Source: Ilyonectria destructans (lineage: Eukaryota > Ascomycota > Sordariomycetes > Hypocreales > Nectriaceae). Taken from it: DNA of 64,000 bases. The notes under the pieces are model-generated. The model saw only the letters and a program-made list of their open reading frames with translations, made no database searches and was not told the origin of the DNA. Below are positions 1 through 11,559 of this stretch, piece by piece. The stretch is from NCBI GenBank assembly GCA_020740775.1, contig JAHEWK010000001.1, forward strand, positions 6,820,001-6,884,000. Direction: 5' to 3'. Within the stretch, counting starts at the first letter, position 1. Each line of letters begins with the position of its first letter. Both the position numbers and the translations under genes were made by a program.

Positions 1-2
1 TT

Positions 3-80
3 GTGGGCCGGCTGGGGGACCGCGGCGGCGTCGAAGCGGTCGTTTGGGATTCCCTGGTGGAGGGCATGGCTCGCGACTGA
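3..80 (+). CDS. possible 3' end of a gene that starts outside the window
   Basis: An open frame enters from the left edge and stops at a TGA at 78-80. Its 25 codons read like a globular protein C-terminus (ending WDSLVEGMARD) with codon choice similar to neighbouring genes. Nothing identifies a family, and a chance open frame of this length is quite possible. The sequence to the left of the window would decide. Confidence 0.25.
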   Translation: MGRLGDRGGVEAVVWDSLVEGMARD

Positions 81-2473
81 GGGACTGGGGAACAGATGAG
101 CACCTTTGCCCCTTTTACACCCAGGAAGGATAACGACGGGCAGCAGGGGATTCTGCCGCCCAATGATCTGTCACTCACTGGCTAGGGACCTTTGCCTTCG
201 CTGCCCAAACCTAACCAGCTTCTGGATTTGTACTCACTCCTCGTGGCAAGACTGCCGGCCTCCAGCATAAACGCTAGACGAACGAAGCTTTTCGAGGATG
301 GCCGGGGATTGCATTCGTAGGGTGCTTCGGCGTGCTTGTAGGCTGGGTCTGCTCGGATCTCGAAGGCATGCCGGAAAACATGACGGCTGCTCGCTTTCCT
401 GGCGCCACGATATGCGTTAGTAACGACCTTGGATTCTACTGATGTCGGCCTTGAGTGCAGTCTCCGCCTGTCACCAAGCCGCGAGGGGACTTATCACGAC
501 CACGATGCTGCGATCACGACGGCGAGAACGCCTGGGACCAGCCATGTCTCGAAATGGTATAACAACATTATATCGGAGGACTCGAGCCGGTTTGCAGAGT
601 TTAGGGCCTTCAAGCTCAGCACCATACAGTGTGGAGCATCCGAAAGGGGCCAGCGGGCTCCCGGGGTAATTCGGGGTTGGGGTGCCAACTCGGTTCGTGG
701 CGAATAGGGGGTCGGGGAAGGGAGACGGTTGATTCTGCTACAGAATGATCAGTTTATAGGTCGAGGGACGTCAATTCTCGGGCTCTGGTCGGTGGTGGGG
801 GGAGGAGAGTCTACAGCGAGGGCAACGAAGAGCGAGAGGGCCTACCAGACGGAGTGATCTCTTCTGCTTCCATGGTGCGACAGTGCCAGACGAGATCTCG
901 GTGATAGCTATGCTTGTGACTGATCAGCAATTGCTTTGTTGTCATAAGCTCCCTTCGTGGCAACTCTACGCATGGACATGTTAGTTCTCCGTGCGGAAAC
1001 TAAAGTTTGAGTTAACGCTATCTATCCACAAAGAGCTTGAACCTACCGTAGTCGACCACGGGCCTCCGAATGGCGAGGGTACAATGAAAGCCAGGGCAGG
1101 GCGGACCGTTGGGTTGGGAGAGACTCGGTGCTTACCTGAGAGAAAGAGGACAGTTCGATCAAGGCTGGAGTGTATCGTGTAAGCAAATTTCAATCAGCTG
1201 AGGGAATCCAGCGGCGAGGCCCAATGGTTGGAAGGGGGTCTAAAAAAAGCAACCTACCAAATCATCCCAAGGTCATCCAGCAGCATCAGTTGCGCCGTAC
1301 GTGGGATGCGCTCCCGTCTGCGCCAAGCTCCATCACTCTGTGTCGACGTCTTTGTCAGGCTTCTGAGAGTGTGGGCCACGACAGTCTGGTTGGATTCGTG
1401 CCCGACGGCCACGGCAACCGGGCTGTTCTCTTCCGCGGGAGGGCGGCTGCCACAAGGCCGAATGCTCTCGGTCGGGTGCGGGAGCGCACTCACTATTGAC
1501 ATGAGGAATAGTCACGGGTGTCAGCGTTTCCTGAAACCCCGTGGGTAAACCAAACAGACTGGGTGGCAAACGTACCAAAGAGAAGCTGATGGAAGGGGGG
1601 CGCACTGATACAGAGAGGAGACATGGAGGAGAACCAGCTTCTGGCCGTTTCCGTTCCCCCAGGGCCGGCCATGTTGCGAGATGAACTTGGACCAGCGGGC
1701 GAAGATTGCGTCTTTCAAGTTTGCTGATTTGAGAGGCGGGAGGTCATCTACTTCTCCCGTGGGCCGTCTCGTTAGGAGGCGTAGTACGACAGACCAAAGT
1801 GCCCAAGTTTGACTAGAGGCGCATGCATCCCGAAAGGGGCATCCGGATACGAGAGGGCTGGCTTGAGCTGAGTTGGTTCTGATTGAGAGGGCTGGTTTGA
1901 GCTGAGTTGGCTCTGATTGAGAGGGGAGGCGCATATAAGGCTGCTTCGCCTATACATGGTGCTTGGTAGACTATACAAGATGTACATGCTCCGTCTCCGA
2001 TCTCTCCCCGCAATAATCCGTCCTGTAGGTAGTACTATAGGTGCCATAAGTACCGGAAGTACTGCCAGTACCTTACTGACACGGCCAGCACGTCACAGCC
2101 ACGTCACGCACCGGAACGTGAGTATAGAGGCACAAGCACAAGGGTGCCCTGTCCGATGGCGTTTCCGCGTTGCACCCAGCCTGACCCCCGTGCATATTTG
2201 TTTCAACCACGTACCTATTCCGGTCCCCGCTTACTTGCTGGTTGATGTGTGCCACATCAGCGAGACCGAAAGGGCGAGAAGGGCGCAAGGGATGTGGAGG
2301 ACAAGCGTCTTCAATTGTAGCACCAGGTAGCCCGCAACGGCACCGGCGTCCTCAAGCGGAAGCCCAAGGAAATTATTCTAAGAATACCTACGGAAGCTAG
2401 GTATGGTCCCCCATCACGTTTCACTTTCAACCCTGCCCGGATGCACAACTTGTCTCATAACCAATAAGCAATC
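81..2473. other. intergenic, no gene recognised; one 34-bp tandem duplication
   Basis: Open frames here are short, overlap on both strands and resemble no family. The only structure seen is a direct duplication of a 34-bp unit at 1851-1884 and 1885-1918 (32 of 34 positions equal by eye), followed by the start of a third copy. The stretch next to 2474 is the 3' flank of the Hsp70-like gene. Confidence 0.5.
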
Positions 2474-4060
2474 TTAGGTCTCGCCCGGGCTCTCTGGATT
2501 TTCATTCAGCCACAAGGCGGCGCCACGGGCAACCAGGTATCGCCTTGACTCGTCAGTGTCTGGAAGATGGCAGTGCGTTGGCGGGAGGGGTACAAAAGAC
2601 TTACCTGGGTGCATCGGATGGTGCGATCACCTGCAGCCCGTCGCCTAGGACTGACTTGAGATTCTGCTTGACTTTGTTTGCGATCGACGCGGTTTCAAAA
2701 AACCCTCCGGTAAGGAAGACGACCTGTGATCAAACTTGTAAGCCTTGCAATCCATGGCAGGACGAGAGGCTGGGTATAGCCCTTCCCTACCTTAGGCGTG
2801 GATTGTTGAGCCCTGGCGGACTCATCGAAGCGGGTCACCACTCCGACAACACGATCCACAGCTTCCTGGAAGATCGTGTAGATACCGTCTCTGGTTGCAG
2901 AGAATGAGCAAGGATCTAGATAGTAGGTGTCTGCATCTTCACTTACGAATTAATCCCGAAGGAGAAATTCCCCCCCGGGAAGAGGACAGTCAGACTGCCA
3001 TTGAATAGGGCCAGGGACTGAAAGTTAACCCCTCTCGTCTTGCTTGCCTCCCAGTCCCCCCGGGCAGCATTCTTCACCAGATCTGGATCTAGGGTCGCAG
3101 GAAGAGTGCGCCGAGAGAGCGTGTCAGAGAGCAAGGCCTCAAAGGCTAAATCCATGGATATGGTGCCGTAGAGAGTCGACTCTTTGTCCAAAAAGTCTCC
3201 TGGGGCAAAGTTCCGAGCTGAGTTCTTCTTGAGCTTGTAAAGCGCAGAATCCTAGATGGGTGGTAGGTATTGTGTCAGCCTCAAGACGAGATTGGGATGG
3301 CTACCTAACTTACCATCGTGGATCCTCCGCAGTCGATCACGATGACCGAATCTCCCTCCTGTAGGTCTTGTCAGTATTGCCCTGAGGCAGTGTGTGGCAC
3401 ACGGACACACGTACCTTGAGATCCTGCACGATATCGGTCTTGTATTTATGGAGGATTCCGTACGTGGCGGCCTTTTGCTCCGAAACGTATTTCGCTGAGC
3501 TCGAGATTCCCGCTTTGACAACCGCCTTCTTCAGGCGTCCAAGCTCTCCTTCATCCCAGCAGGAAGGGTACGTGATCGCCACGCTCAGGGGGTGAGGAAC
3601 CCGGATGTGATCGGTCACTCTCCTATTGACCATGTCCCAAAGGCCTTTTAAAAAAACTGATACCGCATCAGTTGGTGAAATCCCCCGCGGTGCGTTGATG
3701 AACACGTTATGTCGAATAAATTCGACAAGCCTTGGATCAGAACGCTCATCACGGGATAAATCTGGCTCCATCAGTGCGAACTTAAAATGCTCCAGCGCAT
3801 CGCCGGATGCCCTGTCCCCGGGCCCTGCGATGAATCTGAGATCGTGTGTAGTGTCATCCAGAGTGAGAATAGTCGGCACCATAATTTCAAATTGGAAGCC
3901 TATGGTGTGTCTGCGAGGTACCAACACGGCCACCTTGGAGAACCTTTGATGAACAGCGTCAGAGAGTGTGCTGTCAACGAGACGAGGAGTGACCGGTCGT
4001 TACTTACGTAGCTCCGAAGTCGAAGCCGATGGTGGGGGGGGCCTTTTGGGGAGGATCCAT
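2474..4060 (-). CDS. Hsp70-like actin-fold ATPase protein
   Basis: A seven-exon gene on the minus strand, spliced by eye: 4060-4008, 3943-3415, 3358-3314, 3251-2947, 2890-2791, 2723-2605, 2543-2474. All junctions are GT-AG and phase-consistent, giving 406 residues. The N-terminus has the nucleotide-binding phosphate-1 signature IGFDFGATFSKVAV (canonical GTTFSGVA in this fungal family). Exon 3 encodes the phosphate-2 strand VIVIDCGGSTM, and exon 6 the adenosine motif VVFLTGGFFET. The C-terminal substrate-binding domain of true Hsp70 is absent, as usual for the fungal 'Hsp70-like' or actin-like ATPase family, whose members have no settled function and often lie in accessory regions. It is shorter than most members I know of, so a lost internal segment cannot be excluded. 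Function should be read as nucleotide-binding protein of unknown role. Confidence 0.8.
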
Positions 4061-5503
4061 GATTTCTTCCTTCTCCACGACTTTGGCAAGAGGGAGACGA
4101 GAAAAGAAGGTGACGAGGATGAATGATGGTGACGAGGAGGAGAGAGGGGGACGGGGAAAGAGACAGGGTGTGATTGATCGGTGGGCTCTTAGAGAGATGA
4201 TCCCTTGGGGGGGCGAGCTGTTGTCTACATGTGCATTAACCCCGAGCAACATCGGCCAAGCTAGAAGTTTCCACACTGGTACATTTGATACATTTGATAT
4301 GTGACTCACTCCGCCAGCTCTGAATGCCGCCACCCTGGCCTGCAGCAACGATGTGGATCTGAATCACCTCGTGCAGGAGTGAGAAGCTGGGAGAAGCAGG
4401 TCGATGGATGCACTATAATGCAACTTCCTTCAGATGGGGAGGAAAATGGGTCGCCTGGTTTCTTGCCGGGCAAAGTGAAGGGAAAGGTGAAGAGCGAAAG
4501 GGAATATGCCTTCCGTGCTTGAGTGATGACTGTCTGTCTCTTTTACCGCCGAATTACGATGACACCATCCATAGATGCGTCGTTTGCGGTCTGGCTACAG
4601 ACTTGCCATGGCGAAACGACTCCCGCTTCGTCCTCCCATCCCTTCCTCTCTTCTCATTCTCTCTCCTCACCCTCTCTTCTCACCGTCCTTTTCACTCCCG
4701 GTCAGGCAGTGCAGTGAGCCGATGGGCCCAGCGGCATCCCGCTTAACCGACCTCAAGCCGCCATGCGGCTCGCCACAGGAGTCATTCCGCTCTGACCATA
4801 CTTGTTTTCTCTCTGTGGAGTTTGCCGCGATTAGATTGCGGTGCCCCCTCCCTCGTTTTCCTTGCCAAGTCGCCATCGCCCTGCCGCCATCGGCCAGAGG
4901 CGGCGAAGTTTTCAGCTCCCCCTGCCCAGGCCTTGATATCTTTGACGGGCTTTGTGCTAGGAATAAATGGGATGGTCTCGGACGTTGGCTGGCTGGCTGA
5001 AGTTTACTCACGGGAACAGTCGAGCTGCAAAGAAACACCAACCACACGGAGATGTCTGCCACTTGGAGCTGCGTCTGCACTAACCCCTTCATTGCGCTAG
5101 CGGATGCCCTCTCCCTTCCGTCATCTGCCGAACACGATGATGTGGCCCAAGCAGTGAACCCAAGGCAAGTCAGGAGGACGACTGTAGACAAAGAACTTGT
5201 CCGCCTCCTGGCCTGTGCTGTCCGCGTGAGCCACTCTAAAAGCCTCCCTCCGTAGCACTGCCATTCCGGTGCGGTCCCGTAGATGAGTATGAAGCCGCAA
5301 CCATAAGAAAAGCCGTCTGCATCCATGCCTGAGACCGTGTGATACGGGAGGCTCTCGCTTAACTCGTCACCTCCATTGCAATTGCCCACTCGCGTTTCGC
5401 CCAGTCATCTCCCGGTCGACCTGTCGCTCTACCCGTCTTCCGGTGACATATCACAACAGGAGCACTCACCGCCATACTGAAACTCGCCTTTGTTGGTATT
5501 GAG
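4061..5503. other. intergenic; promoter region of the Hsp70-like gene and the repeat protein
   Basis: The stretch lies between two divergent genes. Several overlapping open frames exist, the longest on the minus strand at 4667-5389 (240 codons). Its composition looks like translated CT-rich DNA, and the other frames are open too. I see no supported gene. Pyrimidine-rich runs near 4620-4700 could be promoter elements. Confidence 0.45.
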
Positions 5504-7575
5504 ATGGTGAGTAAGAAAGCAAAGGCGGAGGCTCCTGGCACCGCTTCCAACACCGCTCCCTACGCTGCCCCCAAGACTCGCGGAGCTGCTAGCAAGGCCG
5601 CTTTCAACACCGCTCCTTACACTCCCCCCAGGACTCGCGGAGCTGCTTCCAACACCACTCCCTACGCTGCCCCCAAGACTCGCGGAGCTGCTAACAAGGC
5701 CGTTTCCAACACCACTCCCTACACTGCTCCCAAGACTCCCGGAGTTCCCAACGAAGCCACTTCCGCTAAACGCCGTGGTAGGCTAACGGACGACTCACCT
5801 CCTCTTGCGACTAAACGGGCTAAGCGAGCATCGGCACAGGAGCCCAACCCGAGCCTGGAATCTCACCAAGCTGCCCCCAAGGGACCAGAAGTTGCCGTCG
5901 CTATGGCTGGTGATCACAAAGAAACTGCTGAGATCGACATGGCCATCAACCGCGATGACACTGCTAAGAAAGAGCCGGTCAGCAACCGCAATGACACTGC
6001 TGAGATCGACTCGATCAGCCACCACGACGACGCTGCTGAGAAAGACCCGGCCAGCAGCCCCAATGACACTGCTGAGATCGAGATGGCCAACAACCGCGAA
6101 GAAACTTCTAAGATCGTCTCGATCAGCAACCACAAAGAAACTGCTGAGATCGACCCTGGCAGCAGCGGCGATGATATCTCCGATGTCAATATGGCCAACA
6201 ATCACAAAGACGCTGCTGAGATCGATATGGCTATCAACCGCGATGACACTGCTGAGAAAGACCCGGTCAGCAACCGCAATGATACTGCTGAGATCGACCT
6301 GGTCAGCAGCCGCAATGACATTCCCGAGGTTGACATGGCCAACAATCACAAAGACGCTACTGAGATCGATATGGCTATCAACCGCGATGACACTGCTGAT
6401 ATCGACCTGGTCAGCAGCCGCAATGACATTCCCGAGGTTGACATGGCCGAAGAAAGCGTCCCGCCCACGACCGACGATCAGAAGCAGCCCTCCGATGCAT
6501 CTACACCAGGTGGCTTCCTAGAAGGCAATATACTCATCCGATGGCCTTTCACTCGCCCCAAGGAGGTGGATTCATCCGCCTTTACGACTGCTGAGTATGA
6601 CCGACTTGAGAAAGTCACTCCTGACTCACCGGGCGATTCCGATTCCGAAGTCATCGAACTACTTGAGAAACTTGACGCTGAAATTATTCATTTCCTGGAC
6701 GCTTGCGGATTTATCCCTTGGGACGAGTTGACCGTTGACGCCCAACACAAGCTCGAAGCTCTAGGGAGCAACATCAAGAGCAACATCAAGAGCAACATCA
6801 AGAGCAACATCAAGAGCAACATCAAGAGCAACATCAAGAGCAACATCAAGAGCAACATCAAGGGTGGTTGCGTGGGCTTCCAGGTGTTGGCCTTGGAATC
6901 GCTGACGTGGAATATCCTAATCGACAACTTGTTCTCCTCCGACTGCACCGGAAAGTGGTGTGGCGAGGCCTGGGAGAGCTTTGGGACTATGCTGGCCCAT
7001 TTTCGAGGTACAGACCGCGTGGATCCTAACACAAAGCACATAAGAGCAGAAGGAGCTGACTTGTTTTACATCTAGAACGCCTCAGGGATTCCAGAAGTGA
7101 TTATGCCAGTTGGTTCTATACTTGGAAGTTTGAGTCGGCCCGCATGGCATATGCGCTCAACGGCAACAGCTCCGACACTGAGCGCATCGAGGAAATCCTG
7201 ACGGGGCAGTTGGGCCAATTCATGACAATCAGAGCTGAGGCAGGCGAGTTATTGAACCGGGTGGCGCGCATAGCCACCAAGATGGAACTAAGAATGCAGG
7301 CGTCGCCCTTTTGCTACCAGCTCGGCATGCATCACCCCGACACTCTCGAGCGTTCGGGGTTCTTATATCATAAGGACTGGTATGTAATGTACCCCAAGAA
7401 AACTCCCGACTCCCCTGAGAAGGGGGCCCTGGTCGACATCATCTGTAACCCGTGGATACGATCATACGGCCATCCAAGTTTTTCTCAGGACCATTACTTT
7501 ACAATTTTGGGCGGTTTTGACAAACTCAGGGTTTTACAGCCCATGATGGTCTACGCTGCGAAGACTGGTAAATGA
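5504..7575 (+). CDS. repeat-rich hypothetical protein, possibly nuclear
   Basis: Two exons, 5504-7007 and 7076-7575, joined across a 68-nt GT-AG intron with a GCTGAC branch site, give 667 residues. Residues 1-85 hold about four copies of a 16-17-residue unit around N-T-[AT]-P-Y-[AT]-[AP]-P-[KR]-T-R-G-A-A. Next comes a basic stretch (KRRGR, TKRAKR) that could be a nuclear localisation signal. Residues about 140-315 hold some fifteen copies of a 12-13-residue acidic unit of the type N-R-D-D-T-A-E-I-D-x-x-S. Residues about 422-453 are eight exact copies of SNIK. The C-terminal 200 residues are non-repetitive and globular-looking (many W, F, Y), ending in a conserved-looking segment rich in WIRSYGHPSF-like residues. 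I recognise no family. The second exon rescues a coherent C-terminus, which argues for a real gene. Repeat copy number is likely to vary between strains. Confidence 0.6.
5911..6450 (+). repeat. coding minisatellite, 36-39 bp units
   Basis: About fifteen degenerate copies of a 36-39-bp unit built on AAyCrCrATGACACTGCTGAG, all in one frame and encoding the acidic 12-13-residue unit. Some pairs of neighbouring units recur as blocks: the stretch around 6200-6340 is largely repeated at 6340-6450, so higher-order duplication has taken place. Confidence 0.8.
6767..6862 (+). repeat. 12-bp tandem repeat, 8 copies (SNIK)
   Basis: The unit AGCAACATCAAG is repeated eight times without a mismatch over 96 bp, in frame with the surrounding protein (Ser-Asn-Ile-Lys). 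Perfect identity suggests recent slippage. Confidence 0.95.
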
Positions 7576-9129
7576 GGCGAGGGCGGTAGTGGTGGGACGA
7601 AGCACCAAGGATCTCACATCATCTATTAGCTATTAAAGCCATATTTGATTGTCCTACTTTCCACACAGAACCCCAACGCCTACTGGTAACGGTATTTTTG
7701 GACTTGGTCTCAATAACCTGGATCACTTGGGTCCAGTCGGAACACGGTCATTTCCCCTCACGTATTCAAAGGCTGCTGCAAACCTTCAATTAGCTAGAAA
7801 TCGAGAGCTTCTATCCACACATCCCATGCACCTGGTCTGTCAGATGCGACAAGGGATGTGTTCTTTCCTTGGAGGTGTCTCTTCGTCCAACTCAGCAGGC
7901 TACCAGAGAGAGATCCATCCCCTGTGCGTGTCGCTCTTGATCAGAGATAATGAGTGACCTTGAGACCCAAGCCGAGAGCTCTGGCGCCATCAGTCAGTCA
8001 ACGGGTTCCATCGGCCCGCGCGTTGCCTGGTTTGATGGGAGCATCTCGGGCCCGGCGGTAGACGTGAAGCCCTCACGGGAGTCACTAATTGCCGGTCCAG
8101 ACTCCAAACCATGCGATCCGACTTCCATCTCTGTCGGCGTCGCCCATCCACCTCGAGCGTCGTCTCAATTAATTATTGACTGCTGCTCAAACGCGCTGCC
8201 TCAGCTGCCGCAAGAAATTTTACTCGTCAGGACAAGCTCCGCTACGGGACGGGTGATCAAGAGCAGCACCCGCCGCTCCCGAGCCTTCTCCATCCAGGCG
8301 CACGTTTTACGTTGATTACAAGTGATCCTGTGAACCCTCACCGTAAACTTGCCTGTCTGTCCCCTTGACCTGCGGGTCCGTCTTTACGCGTGCGAGAAAA
8401 TGAAAGGGGGGTGCCCGCAATGGTGGGGATATTGAGAAATGAAGTGTAACTCCAGTCTGACACGGTTTCTTCGGGGCAACATGACGATTGGCTTGCTTGG
8501 CAACGCGATTCTTCCCACATCCGAGTGCTACAGTGCATCGGAGAGTGAGGATCTGGCCGACCAGGCTACCGCCATTGGTCTTGTCAGCAAGGAGAGCAGG
8601 TAAAATCGCCGCTTTCTGACGTTCACGGGCATCAATGTAATCGTATTGCCGTGCTCAGTTCCACCTGCCGTTACCATGCATTTCTTACGCTGACTTCTAC
8701 ATGTCGCTTGAATTAGAACTGGTGCTCGCGTTCAGCAGCTCCAGCAGTATACGTACGTGTCGGGTAGGGAATGCCACGGAAACGGAACATACTCCACGAC
8801 ACACACGCAACAAGAACAGCTTGAACACGCAGGACATGCTAGTGAATTGAATAGCCTCAAGCCCACTCGTGCATATCTCTGCTCTTCCTATGAATGCATT
8901 CTCTATTGAACATACCAACTCGGGCTGTGTCATCTCAAGTCACTTGTCCGACACGAATCCGGCGCGCCCAAGTCCCCGATTCCTTGCACGGGATCTGAAA
9001 GCAAGCTCTGCACATAACGGAAACAATTCCCGAAAGATCTTCCAGATGGTGCCTGGGGATCGTGCGGATTGCTCCCTCGCGCACACACTTCAATTCGGGC
9101 ACTGTTGACTGCATTCCAGTTTTGACCAT
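7576..9129. other. intergenic, no gene recognised
   Basis: Several short open frames occur (7649-7957, 7950-8315), but none shows a domain, a convincing splice partner or a signal peptide. The right end is the 3' flank of the small secreted peptide gene. Confidence 0.4.
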
Positions 9130-9456
9130 CTACATGACGGTGCAATAGCCACCGTTCTTGGCTCGCTCGCGCTTCACGGGTCTGCAACGGTATCAGTCAA
9201 CTTGGCCTCCAATTTGCGCACCGTAACATAAAGTGCACCATCGAACTTACTCATTGGTAGCTTCGTGCCGGATGTTGATGGTATCCGCTGCATCAACCGC
9301 CTCGCCCACTCGGGGAGGGAGAACGGCCGGAGCGACGGCAGCTTTAGCTTCCGGGCTGGCCTCTCGTCCCTGAACTTCGTTGGCTTTAACCGGGAGAGCT
9401 AGGGCATGGCCGGCAAGTGTAGCCACGGAGAGCGCAACAGCAGCGGATCCCTTCAT
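9130..9456 (-). CDS. putative lipopeptide mating-pheromone precursor (hybrid a/alpha type)
   Basis: Two exons, 9456-9251 and 9181-9130, with a 69-nt GT-AG intron, give 85 residues. The first 20 residues form a signal peptide: a Lys, then a hydrophobic Ala/Val/Leu core ending at GHALA-LP. An Ala/Glu/Pro-rich pro-region with several acidic residues follows. Near the end is the dibasic Kex2-type site KR, followed by ERAKNGGYCTVM and the stop. CTVM is a CaaX box (Cys, two aliphatic-type residues, Met), the hallmark of farnesylated a-factor pheromones. A signal peptide plus Kex2 site plus CaaX end is the combination described for the hybrid h-type pheromone precursors of Hypocreales such as Trichoderma. 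Those usually carry several repeats, whereas this one has a single unit. The splice is phase-consistent; without it the frame ends just after the donor and no CaaX is made. The alternative is a small secreted protein whose CaaX end is accidental. Confidence 0.6.
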
Positions 9457-11162
9457 ATTGAGGATATTGAGTCGTGTCGTTTGAGATGTTAAAGACCGAG
9501 AATATGTGTTAAGAATGGGAGTGAAATGGATTTGACTTGCTTGAGTTCTTTCTTTCTAAACCGTCTATACTTTACCTCTTATACTTCTGTAATTCGTATC
9601 AATATAGCTTGGCGAGGCAGGGGCGTTTCATCCTTCCTACGGCCCCGTTCCTATTCCCAAAAAAGTGTACCCGAGACGCTGACCGATTGTTGGATAAGCA
9701 GAATCTGGTGTTCATATTTCATTGCTTCTCCTCTGAATTAAATCGCAACGTATATCTTCCTGCCTGTACTACTGGTTCGTCTTTACGACTCCTGTACGAG
9801 TAGCACGAGGAACGTCCAAATTCGGTACAAACACCGAGAAGTAGACAATGGAAAGACTGCCAAGAATGAGAAAGAAGAATACACTCCCGTTCGTGCATTC
9901 GTCGCCGTAATTGCGCCATTTCGGTCATCTATAGAGCTGGGTAGTAACGGCAGCAGCGAGTGTTCTGACTACGAGAGCATAACCCGGAGCATCCTGGCTG
10001 TTCACATCACGCCGTGGAGAGATTTCTGGGTCCAAACCGTAACGACCTTGTCAACAGTCAATTCTTGCTGAGTCTTAACTCATTTGCGAGTACAGATATT
10101 CCAGCGGCCTAAAGCTCTGTAAATACAAAGCTGGTCCGCCCAAATTACCCTTTCCGCTGGCCCTGCGACAAACCTTGGGAGCCGTCGCTGATCAAAGATG
10201 GACATCGAGACTGCTGCAATAGCGCCTCCCTTGACGCGACATAAGTGTTGAATGGGTTTAGAGAGACGGTCATTACAAGGAATGCAGAATTCGTGTAGTT
10301 CTCGGACGCCAAGGTTTCCTGGAGGCTGACCTGGTAAGCGACTTCATCCATCGGCCGGCCACCTTGTAACTTGACGGTATTATTAATAACCCCGACGCTC
10401 CAGTTAATACTGAGCCAGCGACTCAAATAATTTGACTTATTTTGCTAAATTTTCTCATTCTTACAATGAGCTTGCCACTTTTAAGATCAGGCGTAGCTAT
10501 AATGCTCCTCCGCTCAAGGGCGTGATTGCGGATGAACCGAGGCGGGCAAGGCCCACATAAGACGCTGCGGTCACCCTTGGGCAACTTCCAAGAGCGGGCG
10601 AAACAGCAATCATGGATCGTTGTGAATTGGACAATCGAAGTCCTTGCGTTGAGTCGTCTAAGATCTCGGCTCCTCGTATAGCGGAGTGTTCCCGGTTTTC
10701 CCCACTATCGTGCGGTCAAGCACTCACAACCGAGCAGCGCGATATACTCAAGTCTTCAGAACAGCAATAATTATACGCGAGCATATCGCTTCTATAAAGA
10801 AGGAATTAACTACAGCACAATTCAGTTCTAGGACTAATGCCTGGGGTCGAAATTCTGGACCCGCAGTTCGAGAAACAGTACCAAAAGAGGTCCTCCAGGC
10901 TAGAGTTTCCATAGCGCTTATCAGAGCCAGTAAAAAGGCCGACTATGAATATTCGAGAATTAAGAGACAAGAGATGAACTTAAGAGCGAGTGGAGCATTG
11001 TTCAGGATGAGTAGAAGGTTGCGAGGGCGAGGCGGAGGCGGAGGCGGGCTCAACCTGGGCGATGTATGAATGAGCCGAGATTGAACCACAGAGCGACTTG
11101 CAATGGCTGAGATGTCACTTGAATTCGTCTCAGAATATTTGCCAAAGCAATCGGGGACAATA
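9457..11162. other. intergenic, rather AT-rich; no gene recognised
   Basis: The first 200 bp are the promoter side of the pheromone-like gene. An open frame at 10686-11069 (127 codons, basic, with a terminal Gly-rich run) sits in AT-rich sequence and may be a relic of a mobile element, but no motif supports that. Confidence 0.4.
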
Positions 11163-11559
11163 GTTAAGGCCCTGATCCGCAGAGTCGATAGACGTTAGAG
11201 GTACTTCCGGCGTGCATACTAAGCCCGACCGTACCGAACGTACCTCTTATTGCTAGTTGTGCAGATAAGCTTAGCCCCCTGTAGCCCCCTGTAGCCAGCC
11301 CCCTATAGCCCCTGTAGCTAGCCCCTATAACCTCCATAACTAGCCCTCTGTAGTCTCTATAGATACCCATGTAGCCAGCCCTTATAACCACTATAACTAG
11401 CCCCCTATAATTTTTAAAAACAACTCAGCGTCGGATTGTCGTCCCTATATTCCCAAGATTTCGATTATTTTTGCTTCCCGGAAGGGAAAAGCTCGAATTT
11501 TAGCGACCTCTGATGTCTAACGTCTAAAGTCTAACGACTCTGCGAATCAGGGCCTAAAC
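11163..11559. mobile_element. MITE-like element with 37-bp terminal inverted repeats
   Basis: The left end 11163-11199 and the reverse complement of the right end 11523-11559 match at 33 of 37 positions. Both begin GTT[AT]AGGCCCTGAT and continue CGCAGAGTCG. The 320 bp between hold no coding capacity. They contain a degenerate tandem array (about 11270-11410) of units like AGCCCCCTGTAGC and CCCTATAGCC, alternating with complementary TATAG-type motifs that would fold. No clear target-site duplication can be picked out. The size, inverted ends and lack of a gene fit a non-autonomous DNA transposon. Confidence 0.7.

Noticed and set aside
2931..2946. A 16-nt GT-AG segment that looked like a mini-intron in the Hsp70-like gene
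   Set aside because: Removing it leaves the wrong frame. A normal 56-nt intron using the same donor and the AG at 2892-2891 is phase-consistent and joins FGINS to DGIYTIFQ.
4667..5389. 240-codon minus-strand open frame
   Set aside because: Composition is that of translated CT-rich promoter DNA; other frames are equally open and there is no domain or splice partner.
6767..6862. Regular 12-bp array that could suggest a CRISPR or origin iterons
   Set aside because: Units are contiguous without spacers and in frame within a protein; CRISPR arrays are not expected in a eukaryotic genome.
10686..11069. 127-codon frame, possible transposase or gag relic
   Set aside because: No motif could be named; listed only as part of the intergenic region.
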